In this document: one piece after another, positions 26,893 through 36,700 of the stretch
Numbering within the stretch: position 1 is the stretch's first letter
How the letters are laid out: every line of letters starts with the position of its first letter
Assembly (NCBI GenBank): GCA_964430505.1
Contig: CAYSGH010000015.1
Span: 1 to 64,000 of the forward strand
Direction: 5' to 3'
Length of the DNA: 64,000 bases
Source of the DNA: UBA6176 sp032119375
GTDB lineage: Bacteria > Verrucomicrobiota > Verrucomicrobiia > Limisphaerales > UBA9464
Translations under genes and position numbers: made by a program
Notes under the pieces: model-generated
The model's input: the letters and a program-made list of their open reading frames with translations, nothing else
The model's database searches: none
Told to the model about the DNA's origin: nothing

Positions 26893-27321
26893 ATGCCCAT
26901 CGCCCCCAACCCCGCTCCGTTCCCGCATCCAGGCGAGTACTTGTCGGCCGTGTTGCTCGGGTCGCGCCCGTTGGACGCGCTTCCTCCAACATTTGCCGTG
27001 GTGACCGCCTGGAATCCGGGCGGACGGATCGTGCCCGCCGCGGCGAACCTGGCCCGGGGCGAGGCACTGGAACTGCGGGTGCGGGCGTTGGGCTGGGAGC
27101 ATTTCGACGTCACGGGCGCGTCCCCGGACTTGGCGCACCGCGAGCCCGGGCTGGGCGTCGTGGCACCCACGCTGGCAGACGCGGCCGCGTTGTCGGCCGC
27201 GTTTGGGCAGCGGGCGTTCTTCTGGGTCGATGTCGGGCGGGTATGGGTGTGCGACGACGCGTCGGGGTCGGGATGGGATGCGGGGGCCTTGTCGGACCGG
27301 TACGGGCGAGCCGTGGGGTAA
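26893..27321 (+). CDS. DUF3293 family protein
   Basis: A 142-residue cytosolic protein matching DUF3293: FAVVTAWNPGGR with the typical NP near residue 40, AANLARGEALELRVRALG, then DLAHREPGLGVV and AAFGQRAFFWVDVGRVWVCD. Function is unknown. The ATG at 26893 is preferred over an in-frame GTG at 26881. It lies 129 bp after the DUF1501 gene. Confidence 0.85.
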   Translation: MPIAPNPAPFPHPGEYLSAVLLGSRPLDALPPTFAVVTAWNPGGRIVPAAANLARGEALELRVRALGWEHFDVTGASPDLAHREPGLGVVAPTLADAAALSAAFGQRAFFWVDVGRVWVCDDASGSGWDAGALSDRYGRAVG

Positions 27322-27403
27322 GGGTGGGAATGGGAGGGTGCCCGTGGGGCCGGGGCGAGGTTGTTCCTCCACTTTTCAACCGTAGTCGAATAATTATTCG
27401 ATC

Positions 27404-28629
27404 ATGATCAAGCTTCCGGATGATCGGACGTTTCAAGGGGTGGAACAGGCCTTGGAGCAACGGCTGGGACAACCGGCTCCCGGCTGGATTCAGTTGCTCG
27501 TGGGGCCGCGTCAGGTGGGCAAGACCACCCTGCTGCTCAAAATCGCAGCCCGTCGGCCAGACCGGGCGGTTTATGCCACGCCGACGCGCCGGCGGCCGTC
27601 TTGCCCCACTGGCGCGAGGCCATCTGGCAACGGGCAACGGCCCTCGCCCGCCAGGGGCCCGGACCGGCGATGCTGCTCCTCGACGAGGTGCAGCACCTGC
27701 CAGGCTGGTCCCCTTGGCTCAAGGCCCGGTACGACGAGCTGAAGCGGACGGGGCTTCCGCTCCATGTCGTGGCCAGCGGTTCCTCGTCGCTCCGGCTCGG
27801 GTCCGACTCGCGCGAATCCATGGCCGGACGGTTCGAGCGGCTGGTTCTCTCGCATTGGGGCCCACGGGACCTTGCCGATCTGGCGGGGATTTCGCCCGAT
27901 GACGCGGCCATGCAGTGGGTGGCCCGGGGCGGGTATCCGGGGGCCGTCCCGCTGTGGAACGATCCCGTCCGATGGGAGGCGCATGTACGGGACGCGATGG
28001 TGGAGCCGGCGATTGGCCGGGACTTGCTGGCGTTGGAGCAGGTGCGCAAGCCCGCCTTGCTGCGCCAGGTCTTTGCCATCGCGGCGGCGCATCCGGCGGA
28101 GGTTCTCTCCCTGGAGAAGATCGCGGGGAACCTCGCCGAGAAAGGGGCCTTGGAAACCATCGCGCACTACCTGGGGCTCCTGAGCGAAGCCTTCCTTGTG
28201 ACGCCGCTCCAGAAGGCCCATCGCATGGAGATCCGGAGGCGGCGGTCGCCCTCGAAGCTGGTGGTTCGGGAGCCTGCGCTCCTGACGGCGACAGGGAAGG
28301 CCCCTCCCTCCGCCGACTCGGATCCCGAGCGTTGGGGGCGTTGGGTGGAGAACGCCTGCCTGGCGCGCATCCTGAATGCCGGGCTGGCCTTGGATTACTG
28401 GCGCGAGGAGCCGTGGGAGGTCGATGGCGTCTTCACCGGGCCGGATGACGTTCCATGGTTGGTGGAGATCAAGACGGGCCGGTTCACGGCGGAGGATCTC
28501 CGGGGCCTTTCACACGCGGCCGTCCGGATGCCGGAGCATCGTCCCCTGGTCCTTTGCGACCGCGGGCAGGAGGTCGTGGGCCGTTCCGCAGGATTTGAGT
28601 CGATGGCCTGGCAAGACTTCGTCCAGTAG
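27404..28629 (+). pseudogene. AAA ATPase of the DUF4143 (AAA_14) family, frameshifted
   Basis: A P-loop ATPase that would be about 408 residues, split by a one-base deletion near 27581-27590. Frame one gives the N-terminus and Walker A (VGPRQVGKTTLLLKI). The frame then breaks after VYATP and continues in the next frame from VLPHWREAIWQ. Walker B is MLLLDEVQHLPG, followed by HVVASGSSSLRL and GRFERLVLSHWG. The DUF4143-like C-terminal domain includes WVENACLARI and an endonuclease-like WLVEIKTGRFTAEDL. One lesion and otherwise intact motifs leave open a sequencing error. An upstream AT-rich patch at 27374-27403 may hold the promoter. Confidence 0.82.
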
Positions 28630-28658
28630 GGACGGAGCCTGCCGCAGGGGCGTTCGGG

Positions 28659-30029
28659 CTAGGCCACGAGCGCGCGTGGGTCGGCGACGTGGCCGACGAG
28701 GGCCGAGGCCGCGACGGTGGCGGGGCTGGCGAGGAACACCTGGGAATCCTTGTGCCCCATGCGCCCGGGGAAGTTGCGGTTGGTGGCGCTGATGCACTTC
28801 AGGGGGGTGTTCATGCGTCCGAAGGTGTCCACGGGCCCGCCCAGGCAAGCGGCGCAGCCGGCGTTCTCCGTCATCTGCACGCCGGCTCCCACCAGGATGT
28901 CCCAGATGGTCTCGGTGCCCCACCGCGTCGTCTGCAAGTCATGCACGATCTCCGGCGTCGCGGGCACCCCGAACGTGTCGATGGCCACCCGTCGGCCCCG
29001 CACCACCCGCGCAAACTCCACGAAGTCCGACGTCTTCCCACCCGTGCAGGACCCGATGTAGGCGCGGTCGAGGCGCACGTCGCCCATGTCGCGGGCCTTC
29101 TTCCTTTGGCCGGGGTCCGGATGGCACGCCACGGTGGGCTCGAGCTTGTCGAGGTCCACCACCATCTCGAAGGCAAACGACTGGTCCGCGTCCGCCTCCA
29201 CGGGCTCGTAGTGGGAGCGCGTCCCGTTCAGGCGCGTGCGGGCCTCGACGTACTCGGCGGTGCGGGCGTCGAACGGGAAGATGCCGTTCTTGCCACCGGC
29301 CTCGATGGCCATGTTGGCCACGGTCATGCGGTCGTCCATCGACAGCGACGCCACGCCCGGCCCGTCGAACTGCATCGCGCGATACGTCGCGCCATCGAAG
29401 CCGATCTCGCCGATGATGTGGAGGATGAGGTCCTTGGCCATGACGCCGGGCTGCATGCGGCCCTCGAGGCGGAAGCGCATCGTTTCGGGCACCTTGATCA
29501 GGAGCTTGCCCGTTCCCATGACGAAGCCGGCGTCCGTGTTGCCAATGCCGGTCGCAAACTCGTTGAACGCGCCCGCCATGCACGTGTGCGAGTCCGTGCC
29601 GAACAAGACCTCGCCCGGGCGCGTGTGGCCCTTCTGGGGCAGCGCCGCATGGCACACGCCGGCGTATTGCGACCCGTACTGCTTCTTCAGGAGGCCCTTG
29701 GACGCATCGAACTTCCACTGCCCGGACGGCTCGTCGATCACGTCATAGAAGTAGGGCAAGCCCTGCTCGCGGGCGAAGTCGCGCAGGATGTCCACGTTGC
29801 GGTTCGACTTCGAGTCGGCCGTGAAGATGTAGTGGTCCGGGATGATGACGACGCGCTCGCGGTCCCAGACCCGGGCGTCCTTGCCAAACTCGCGCTTGAA
29901 CACGCCGATCGTCCCGGGCCCGCACACGTCATGGGTCATGAGGACGTCCGCCTTCACCCAGATGTTCTCCCCGGCGGTAACCCGCGCCTTGCCCGACGCC
30001 CGCGCCAGCAACTTTTCCGTCAACGTCAT
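28659..30029 (-). CDS. leuC: 3-isopropylmalate dehydratase large subunit (aconitase family)
   Basis: A 456-residue 4Fe-4S enzyme isomerising 2- and 3-isopropylmalate in leucine synthesis. Cluster cysteines lie in GSCTGG and in NAGCAACLGG. MTLTEKLLARASG, the DSHTCMAGAFNEFATGIG motif and FGVPATPEIVHDL support the LeuC/homoaconitase group. Length fits LeuC. The small subunit leuD is not adjacent. A homoaconitase-type substrate cannot be excluded. Confidence 0.88.
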   Translation of the reverse strand: MTLTEKLLARASGKARVTAGENIWVKADVLMTHDVCGPGTIGVFKREFGKDARVWDRERVVIIPDHYIFTADSKSNRNVDILRDFAREQGLPYFYDVIDEPSGQWKFDASKGLLKKQYGSQYAGVCHAALPQKGHTRPGEVLFGTDSHTCMAGAFNEFATGIGNTDAGFVMGTGKLLIKVPETMRFRLEGRMQPGVMAKDLILHIIGEIGFDGATYRAMQFDGPGVASLSMDDRMTVANMAIEAGGKNGIFPFDARTAEYVEARTRLNGTRSHYEPVEADADQSFAFEMVVDLDKLEPTVACHPDPGQRKKARDMGDVRLDRAYIGSCTGGKTSDFVEFARVVRGRRVAIDTFGVPATPEIVHDLQTTRWGTETIWDILVGAGVQMTENAGCAACLGGPVDTFGRMNTPLKCISATNRNFPGRMGHKDSQVFLASPATVAASALVGHVADPRALVA

Positions 30030-30162
30030 GCGAGGACCCTATCCACGATGCCGCCCGGGCTGCAATCCACGACGCGTCGGACGCCCGGCGCGTGGGGATC
30101 GACGTGGCGACGGGAGCGGACGCTTGGCGCTGGCGACGACGGCGGCCACGCTGTTGTCCAAC

Positions 30163-31434
30163 ATGCTGGCAGGAGGGGAGGCAAGGGGATTGGCGGCGGG
30201 CGTGGCGGCGGGGACGGGTGCCTCGTGGCTGCGACCGCTGGAGGCATGGCGCAACGTGGTGATTGCGGCGTTCCTGATGCTGGCGACGTTGCCGGGGCGA
30301 ACGCAGGGGTTGGGGCTGGTGACCGAGCCGTTGATTCGGGAGCTGGGCTTCGACCGCGTTGCCTACGCCACGTGGAGCCTGTGGGCCACGTTGCTGGGGT
30401 CGGTGGCCTGCCTCCCGGCGGGTTGGGTGCTGGACCGTTTTGGCGTGCGGCGCGCGGCCGTCGCGTGGCTGGCGTTGCTGGCGTGCGTTGTGGCGGCCAT
30501 GGCGGCCATCCCGTCCGCCGGCATGGGCCTGTTTCTCGCCTTGGTGCTCAGCCGCGCCATTGGCCAAGGCGCGCTGTCGGTCGCCAGCATTGCGTCCGTC
30601 GGCAAGAGCTTCCCCGGCTCGCACGGCTGGCCCATGGGGGTGTTCTCGATCCTCATGTCGATCCTGTTTGCCGTCGCCTTCGTGGTGGTGGGCGACACGG
30701 TGCATGGCCACGGATGGCGGGTGGCATGGAAGGGCGTGGCGTGGGGATTGGCCGGGATTGCGGCCGTGGCATGGGTGGGATTCCGGGATTCCCGGGGCGA
30801 AGGAGAGGCCATGGATGCGGGGGCGGGGGCCGGCGCAGGCGGGATGACGCTGCGGGAGGCCCTCGGGACGACCTCCTTTTGGGTGTTCGCGGGATCCACG
30901 GCGCTGTTTGCCGTGGCGACGTCGGGCGTGGGGTTGTTCAACGAGGCGTTGCTGGTGGAACGGGGCTTCGCCGCGAGGGACCTGCCGACCTTCCTGGGCG
31001 TGAGCACGGTGGTTTCATTGGGCGGGCAAGGCGCGTGCGGGTGGTGGATGCGACGAGGGCGTCCCGGCGTGCTGATGGGGGCGGCATGGCTGGGATACGG
31101 CGCGAGCCTCGCGGGCCTGGCGATGGTCCGGGAACCCTGGCAACTCTGGACGGTGGCGATGCTGATGGGCGCGTCGGCGGGCGGAGTGACGGTCCTGTTC
31201 TTTTCGGTTTGGGGACAGGTGTTTGGGCGCCGCCACCTGGGACGCATCCAGGGCGCGGCGCAATGGCTGACAGTGCTGGGCTCGGCGGCGGGGCCGCTGG
31301 TGTTTGCTGGGACGGCGGGGCGCTGGGGAAGCCATGCACCCGTGCTGTGGATCATGGCGGGGCTTTCGTTGGCGATTGCCACGGTGGCTGCCATCGCCAC
31401 GGGGAACCGGCGTCACCCGGGCGCTGTCTCGTAA
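30163..31434 (+). CDS. Major facilitator superfamily transporter
   Basis: A 423-residue, about 12-TM protein. The MFS signature between TM2 and TM3 reads GWVLDRFGVRRAAVAW. Other helices include LALVLSRAIGQGALSVASIA, VFAGSTALFAVATSGVGLF and VAMLMGASAGGVTVLFFSVW. An arm of charged residues at about 207-230 is the central cytoplasmic loop. The substrate is unknown, though monocarboxylate- or oxalate/formate-antiporter-like members look similar. I chose the ATG at 30163, 133 bp from the divergent leuC. In-frame alternatives upstream exist. Confidence 0.8.
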   Translation: MLAGGEARGLAAGVAAGTGASWLRPLEAWRNVVIAAFLMLATLPGRTQGLGLVTEPLIRELGFDRVAYATWSLWATLLGSVACLPAGWVLDRFGVRRAAVAWLALLACVVAAMAAIPSAGMGLFLALVLSRAIGQGALSVASIASVGKSFPGSHGWPMGVFSILMSILFAVAFVVVGDTVHGHGWRVAWKGVAWGLAGIAAVAWVGFRDSRGEGEAMDAGAGAGAGGMTLREALGTTSFWVFAGSTALFAVATSGVGLFNEALLVERGFAARDLPTFLGVSTVVSLGGQGACGWWMRRGRPGVLMGAAWLGYGASLAGLAMVREPWQLWTVAMLMGASAGGVTVLFFSVWGQVFGRRHLGRIQGAAQWLTVLGSAAGPLVFAGTAGRWGSHAPVLWIMAGLSLAIATVAAIATGNRRHPGAVS

Positions 31435-31632
31435 CCCAGAGGCAGGATGTCCGGGAACCCTACGCGGCACCGCAGGCCCTGGTGAACGCCCTGCAGCTCC
31501 CCGGCAATCCCGTGAACATTTCCGGGCCATCCCGTGTCGAGAGTGTGGTTCCGGCATCCGCACAGCGCATCCAAGGGAGTGCCTTGGGATATCGTCCTGG
31601 TGTCGGAAGACCTGCCGGCGGCTCTTGAGATC

Positions 31633-32505
31633 ATGAAACCCACGGATGAACGCCTGGGCGACGGCCCACCCGCGCCGGGCTTGCAGTCAGCCTTGGTGAC
31701 GTTGCTGGCCGACGACGACCCGGCGGTGTCGGAGCCGATACGCAGGCGCCTGGTGTCCGGTGGCCCCGCGACGGCGGCGTGGTTGCGGGGGCATCGATGG
31801 CACCCGGACCCAGCCGTGCGACGGAAGGTGGGCCGGTTGCTGCAAGCCATGGGGCGCGCGGCCGCGGAGACGGCGTGGGGCGCGTTCCTGTCGCGGCAGG
31901 GCGAGGGGATCGACCTGGAGGAGGGGGCCTGGTCGTTCGTGAGGACGCGCTACCCGGATGCGCCGGTGGAGGCGTACCGGGCGCAGTTGGACGATTGGGC
32001 GGGAACCCTTCGGGAATCCATGGCATCGGCGACGACGGGGTCCGCGATGCTGGAGCGCATCAACCAGTTTCTCTTCGGGGAGCTGGGCTTTCGCGGCAAC
32101 GAGGAGGACTACTACGACCCGGGCAACAGCTACCTCAACCTGGTGATGGACCGGCGCAAGGGGATCCCCATCACGCTAGGGGTGGTTTACCTGCTCGTGA
32201 GCCGCCGCCTGAGCCTTCCCGTGACGGGCATCGGCATGCCCGGACATTTCCTGTGCCGCTACCAGACGGCCCGGGAGGAGCATTACATCGACGCCTTCCA
32301 TGAGGGACGATTGCTGACGCGCGCCGACTGCGTGCGGCGGCTTCGGCAGTTCTCGGTGGAGCACGACGAGTCCGTGCTCCAGCCCCTGAGCCCTCGTCGC
32401 ATCCTGCACCGCATGGTTTCGAACCTGCACTTGCTCCACAAGGACCGACGCAACCGCCCGGAGGCGGAGCGATTGGAGCGTTACCTCGGATTGCTGGGGC
32501 GATAG
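31633..32505 (+). CDS. Transglutaminase-like SirB1-family protein
   Basis: A 290-residue cytosolic protein matching the SirB1/transglutaminase-like family: GSAMLERINQFLFGELGFRG at about 135-155, YYDPGNSYLNLVMDRRKG, IPITLGVVYLLVSRRL, GIGMPGHFLCRYQT and HYIDAFHEGRLLTR. The family's conserved Cys position is unclear here: ITLGVVYL has no Cys, so a catalytic transglutaminase role is doubtful. The ATG at 31633 begins MKPTDERLG. Function is unknown in the family. Confidence 0.85.
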   Translation: MKPTDERLGDGPPAPGLQSALVTLLADDDPAVSEPIRRRLVSGGPATAAWLRGHRWHPDPAVRRKVGRLLQAMGRAAAETAWGAFLSRQGEGIDLEEGAWSFVRTRYPDAPVEAYRAQLDDWAGTLRESMASATTGSAMLERINQFLFGELGFRGNEEDYYDPGNSYLNLVMDRRKGIPITLGVVYLLVSRRLSLPVTGIGMPGHFLCRYQTAREEHYIDAFHEGRLLTRADCVRRLRQFSVEHDESVLQPLSPRRILHRMVSNLHLLHKDRRNRPEAERLERYLGLLGR

Positions 32506-32514
32506 CCTGCCGGC

Positions 32515-33642
32515 ATGCAACACCGAGGCGCGAGGGCATGGAAGAAGGTGGCTGGATGGGGGTTGGGGCTCGGTTGCATGGTGCGGGGAATGACGGCGGA
32601 CGTGACACCGCAGGGCGCGGCAGGCGCGGCGATCGTGAAGGCGGCGGGCGGGGTTCCGGCGTTTCGAGTCGCCGACACGCGCGAAGGGGCCGCACGGCAA
32701 CGCGCCGACGTGAGGGCTCGCCTGTGGCAGTCGCTGGGCAAGATCCCGCCGCGACCGGCGATCCCCCGCGTCGCGGTGCGCGAGACGGTGGACCACGGGA
32801 CATGGCTGGAGGAACGGTTCGCCTTCGACAACGGCGCCGGGTCGGTGGTTCCCGGCGTCCTGCTCCTGCCCAAGGGGCGCACCGGCAAGGTCCCCGGGAT
32901 CGTTTATTGCCATTGGCACGGGGGGGAATACGACGGCGGCAAGGTGGAGTTGTTCCAGGCCCGGCATACGCCCGCGCAACCCGGGTTGGAATTGGTCCAA
33001 CAGGGCTACGCCGTGGTTGCCATTGACGCGCCGTGCTTCGGCGAACGCCACGGCAAGGGGCCCGACGGCGAACGAGGCTCGGCCGGGGAGATGAGCGCGT
33101 CCAAGCTCGAGCTGTGGCTGGGACGGTCGTTGTGGGGGATGTTGCTGCGGGATGACCTCATGGCCCTCGACTACCTGTGCTCGCGGCCGGAGGTGGATGC
33201 CTCCCGGATCGGCGCCACGGGCATCAGCATGGGCGCCACGCGCACGTGGTGGTTGATGGCGCTCGACGAGCGGATTCGGTCCGGCGTCGCGGTGGCGTGC
33301 CTGACGCGCTACGAGGACTTGGTGGCGTCAGGCGGGCTCAAGTACCACGGGATCTACTACTACGTACCAGGCCTGTTGGGGCAGTTCGACACGGAGGCGG
33401 TGGTGGCGTGCGTGGCTCCCCGGTCGTTGCTGTGCCTCAATGGAGACCAAGACGCGGGCTCGCCGGTGTCCGGGATCCGGGCCATCGAGCGTGCCGCCGG
33501 ACCGGCGTGGGCGCTGGAGGGTCGGGCGTCGGAGTTCAAGAGCGTCGTGTATCCCAACGTGGGGCACGTGTACACGCCGCAGATGTGGTCCGAGATGCTC
33601 GATTGGATGGGGCGGACGCTGGACAGCGGGACCGGGCGGTAG
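32515..33642 (+). CDS. Exported alpha/beta hydrolase (acetyl xylan esterase/DLH-like)
   Basis: A 375-residue hydrolase with a hydrophobic N-terminal leader (VAGWGLGLGCMVRGMTA). Signature motifs are IVYCHWHGGEYDGGK (oxyanion region), YAVVAIDAPCFGERHG, the nucleophile elbow GATGISMGATRTWWL, a GDQDAGSPVSG acid loop, and the His in YPNVGHVYT. This fits the dienelactone/acetyl-xylan-esterase-like group found with polysaccharide-degrading genes. It lies 9 bp after the SirB1-like gene. Confidence 0.85.
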   Translation: MQHRGARAWKKVAGWGLGLGCMVRGMTADVTPQGAAGAAIVKAAGGVPAFRVADTREGAARQRADVRARLWQSLGKIPPRPAIPRVAVRETVDHGTWLEERFAFDNGAGSVVPGVLLLPKGRTGKVPGIVYCHWHGGEYDGGKVELFQARHTPAQPGLELVQQGYAVVAIDAPCFGERHGKGPDGERGSAGEMSASKLELWLGRSLWGMLLRDDLMALDYLCSRPEVDASRIGATGISMGATRTWWLMALDERIRSGVAVACLTRYEDLVASGGLKYHGIYYYVPGLLGQFDTEAVVACVAPRSLLCLNGDQDAGSPVSGIRAIERAAGPAWALEGRASEFKSVVYPNVGHVYTPQMWSEMLDWMGRTLDSGTGR

Positions 33643-33688
33643 GAACGGGCGGCGTGCCGAACCGATCCCCTCGTGCCCTTCGCGCATG

Positions 33689-33721
33689 AAAAGGGGGCGG
33701 CTGGATGAGTCCGGCCGCCCC
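33689..33721 (-). terminator. Intrinsic terminator of the 1408-residue protein gene
   Basis: On the minus strand GGGGCGGCCGGA, loop CTCA, TCCAGCCGCCCC then TTTT. The stem has one mismatch. It lies between the convergent hydrolase (plus) and giant protein (minus) genes and, read minus-wise, would end the latter. Confidence 0.75.
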
Positions 33722-33759
33722 TGTGCGAGCCCGTCTTCTCGGACGGGCATGGTCAAGGC

Positions 33760-36700
33760 TCAGTACTTGATGACGAGCTTGCCGTTGATGATCTCGACGG
33801 ACTTGATCAGGACGGCGGGCGAGATGGTGAGGTAGCCCTGCTCGCTGCCGGCCGGGACGTCGGCCGTGATGGTCTTGGTGGCGGCGTCCACGGCCACGTT
33901 GGTGAGCGTCGCGCCGGAGAGGCCCGCTGGCGGGTTGCCCGACACGGTGCTGCCCGGGGTGAACGTGCGGGTTTGGTACGCCTTGATGGCGTTGGGGTTG
34001 GACGGGTCGTTGATGGGGACCTTCGTCCCGTCGGACGTCACGGTGAACCACTCCAGGTTGGCCCCGCCGCCGCCCTCGAACCAGAGGAGGCGCATCGGGT
34101 AGAGGCCGGGCTGGGTCACGTTGAAGGCGAAGATGGTGTCCGACGCGCCACGGCCGCCGTCAAAGGAGCCGAGGACCTTCGAGGTGATGTCGGGCGCAAT
34201 GGTGACCATGGTGTCGGTGCCCGCGAGGGCCTTGATCTCGGCGCCTTGGACCTTGCTCACCATGACGGCGGGCAAGTCCACGACGGCGCCGCCCATGATG
34301 ATGGGGAACTTGCCCTCGCCGCTGTCCGGGTCGCGGCTGTTGACCATGATGACGCCGATGGCGCCGGCGTCCCTCGCGAACTGCACCTTGGACGAGAACG
34401 TCACGACGCCGCGGTCGATGACGGCGATGTTGCCCTTGATGGCGTCGGCGTTCTTGAGCGGCGCATCGGCAAGGAGCGGGTCGGCGAGGACCAGCTTGCC
34501 GGTGAGGGGCGCGGTGATGGGCTTGAAGACGCCGCCCTTGTCGGTGCCTCCGGCCACGGCGTAGAAGCCGGTCGTCTGGCCGCCGACGGTCACATAGACG
34601 CCCATGTTGTTGGCGGGGGCCTTGTCGGTGGGATACACGGCAAAGCCGTCGTCGGAGTTGACGCCCATGAAGTACACGCCGGCCTTGCTGAACTCGAGGT
34701 AGGAGATGACCTCTCCGGCGATGTTGTCGGTGGAGGTCTCGGGCTTGCCGATGCCGGGGATGCCGAGGATGGGCTCGTCAGGATAGGCCGGGGTGGAGTC
34801 GTTGCGGAAGTTGCCGGCCTCGGTGGTGCCGGCGTCCTGGTTCCAGTTGATGATGCCGGACACGTTGAAGACGCCGTTGATCGCGCCGGCGAGGTTGGCA
34901 GAGTTCGTGTCGATGATGCCGGCGAGCTGTTGCTCGGCGCGGTAGATGAACGTGGGCAGGCCGGTGGAACCAATCTGGTTCACCTGGTGGACACGGGCCT
35001 TGAAGCCGCGGGTGCCCCCGGAACCGAGGTCCGAGCGGACGTCGGTCGGGAGGGACAGCTCGGCGAGCGTGGCCGGGCTGACGGCCGTGGAGAGGACGGC
35101 GCCGGAGGTGGGCGAGGAGCCATTCTCCGGGGTCTCGCTGGCGAGGACGAACGTGGCCGCGCCGTGGTCGCCGCCGCCGCCTTCCTTCCAGACGAGCTCG
35201 GTGTAGTAGCGTTGCCCGGCGACGAGGCGGATGGGGAGGGAGACGTTGGGCGCCGGTTGCGCCGGGTCCAGCTTGGCGGTCTCGGGACGGCGGTCGATGG
35301 AGTCGGCGGTGACCCACTCGCGGGAGTTGGCCCAGACGGGCTCGACGGCGACGAGGCGCTTGTTGGCCTCGGAGTCGTCGGTGCTGAGGTACAGCTCGCC
35401 GCCGTCGTCGGAGGCCATGTAGGCGACGTAGTCGCCGGTGACGGCGGGCGTGAAGAAGCCCTTGATGCGGGCGCCGTAGTTGTCGCCGAAGCCGCCCAGC
35501 TCATAGGCCTGCACGAGGCGGACCGCGTCGGGCGAGTTGGGGTACTTGGCGCTGGCGCGGAGGTCGTTGAGGGATGCGCCGCCGATGCCGGTGAAGGCCT
35601 CGAACTTGAGGACGCCGGGCACGATGAGGGGGCTGGTGAAGGCGGCGGCGTTGCCGGGGGCGACGATGAGGTTGCCCGCCGAGTCCTTGATGCCGGAGGC
35701 CGTCACGGTGAGCGCGGCACCCTCGGCCATGGCGGAGGTGGTGAGCCGCACGGTGCGGGCGTTGACGGCGGTGGCGGCGGAGACGGTCACGCCGGACACG
35801 GTGTAGTTCGCGGCCGTGGCCAGGCCGGCGGCAAGCATGTCCTCGGAGAAGGACAGGGTGACGGCCTTGAGGTTGTCGCCGGCGACGGCGGCGACGATGG
35901 ACGGCGGCGTGGTGTCGATGATGACGGTGAGGAGGGCGGGCGCGGTGGCCAGCTCCTTGCCCGGGACGCGGACGAGGGCGCGATACTGGGCCTGGTCATC
36001 GGAGGACTTCTTGAGGATGGGGGTGGCGTACTGGGCGCCGGTGGCTCCTGCGATGTCCTTGAAGGTGGAGGAACCGGGCTCGGCGCGCTGCCATTGGATG
36101 ACGAGCGGCGCGGGCGTGCCGGTGGCGGCGACGGAGAAGCGGACGCTGGTGTTCTCGGAGCCGGTGAGGCTGGCGGGGCTGCTCGTGACGTCGAGCGTCG
36201 CCGCGTCGGGGTTGGCGTAGGTGCTCAGGAAGGAACCCGCGATGGGGGTGAGCTGGCCGGAGGGGGTGGTGTCGTTCTCGTTGCGGAACGCAACCTGGCC
36301 GTAGTCGCCGCCGCCGCCCTCCTTGTAGAGGAACTGGAGGTAGTAGCGCTGCCCGCCCACGAGGGCGACGGGCTCGGAGGTCTGGGCCGCGCCGGGCTCC
36401 AGGAAGCCATTGCAGCAGCCGGTTTCCTCGGCGATTTGGACGAGGTTGGCCGGGTTGGCGTCGCTGCTCAGGAAGAGCTGCGAGGCGTCATCCGACCGGG
36501 AGAAGAAACGATAGCTGCCGGTGGAGGGCGGGGTGAACCAGCCCGTGATGCGCGCGCCGTAGTTCTCGGTGGCGTCCGTCGGGTAGAACCAACGGCTGTC
36601 AAACGAGCCGAGGAAGCCGGAGGCGTCGGGCGCGTTGGCCTGGAACTTGGGGTCGTCCAGCAGCCCTTGGATGGGGGTGCCGGCGATGTTGAGGAAGGAC

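Noticed and set aside
25030..27372. 780-codon minus-strand frame opposite the DUF1501 gene
   Set aside because: The plus strand carries the complete DUF1501 and DUF3293 motifs. The minus frame has none.
27404..27742. The short frame 27404-27742 as an independent small gene
   Set aside because: It contains only the Walker A part and then runs into a missense tail. The downstream frame supplies the rest of the same ATPase, so it is a frameshift.
28689..31628. 979-codon plus-strand frame spanning leuC and the MFS gene
   Set aside because: It runs antisense through the leuC Fe-S motifs and off-frame through the MFS gene. No domain of its own is visible.
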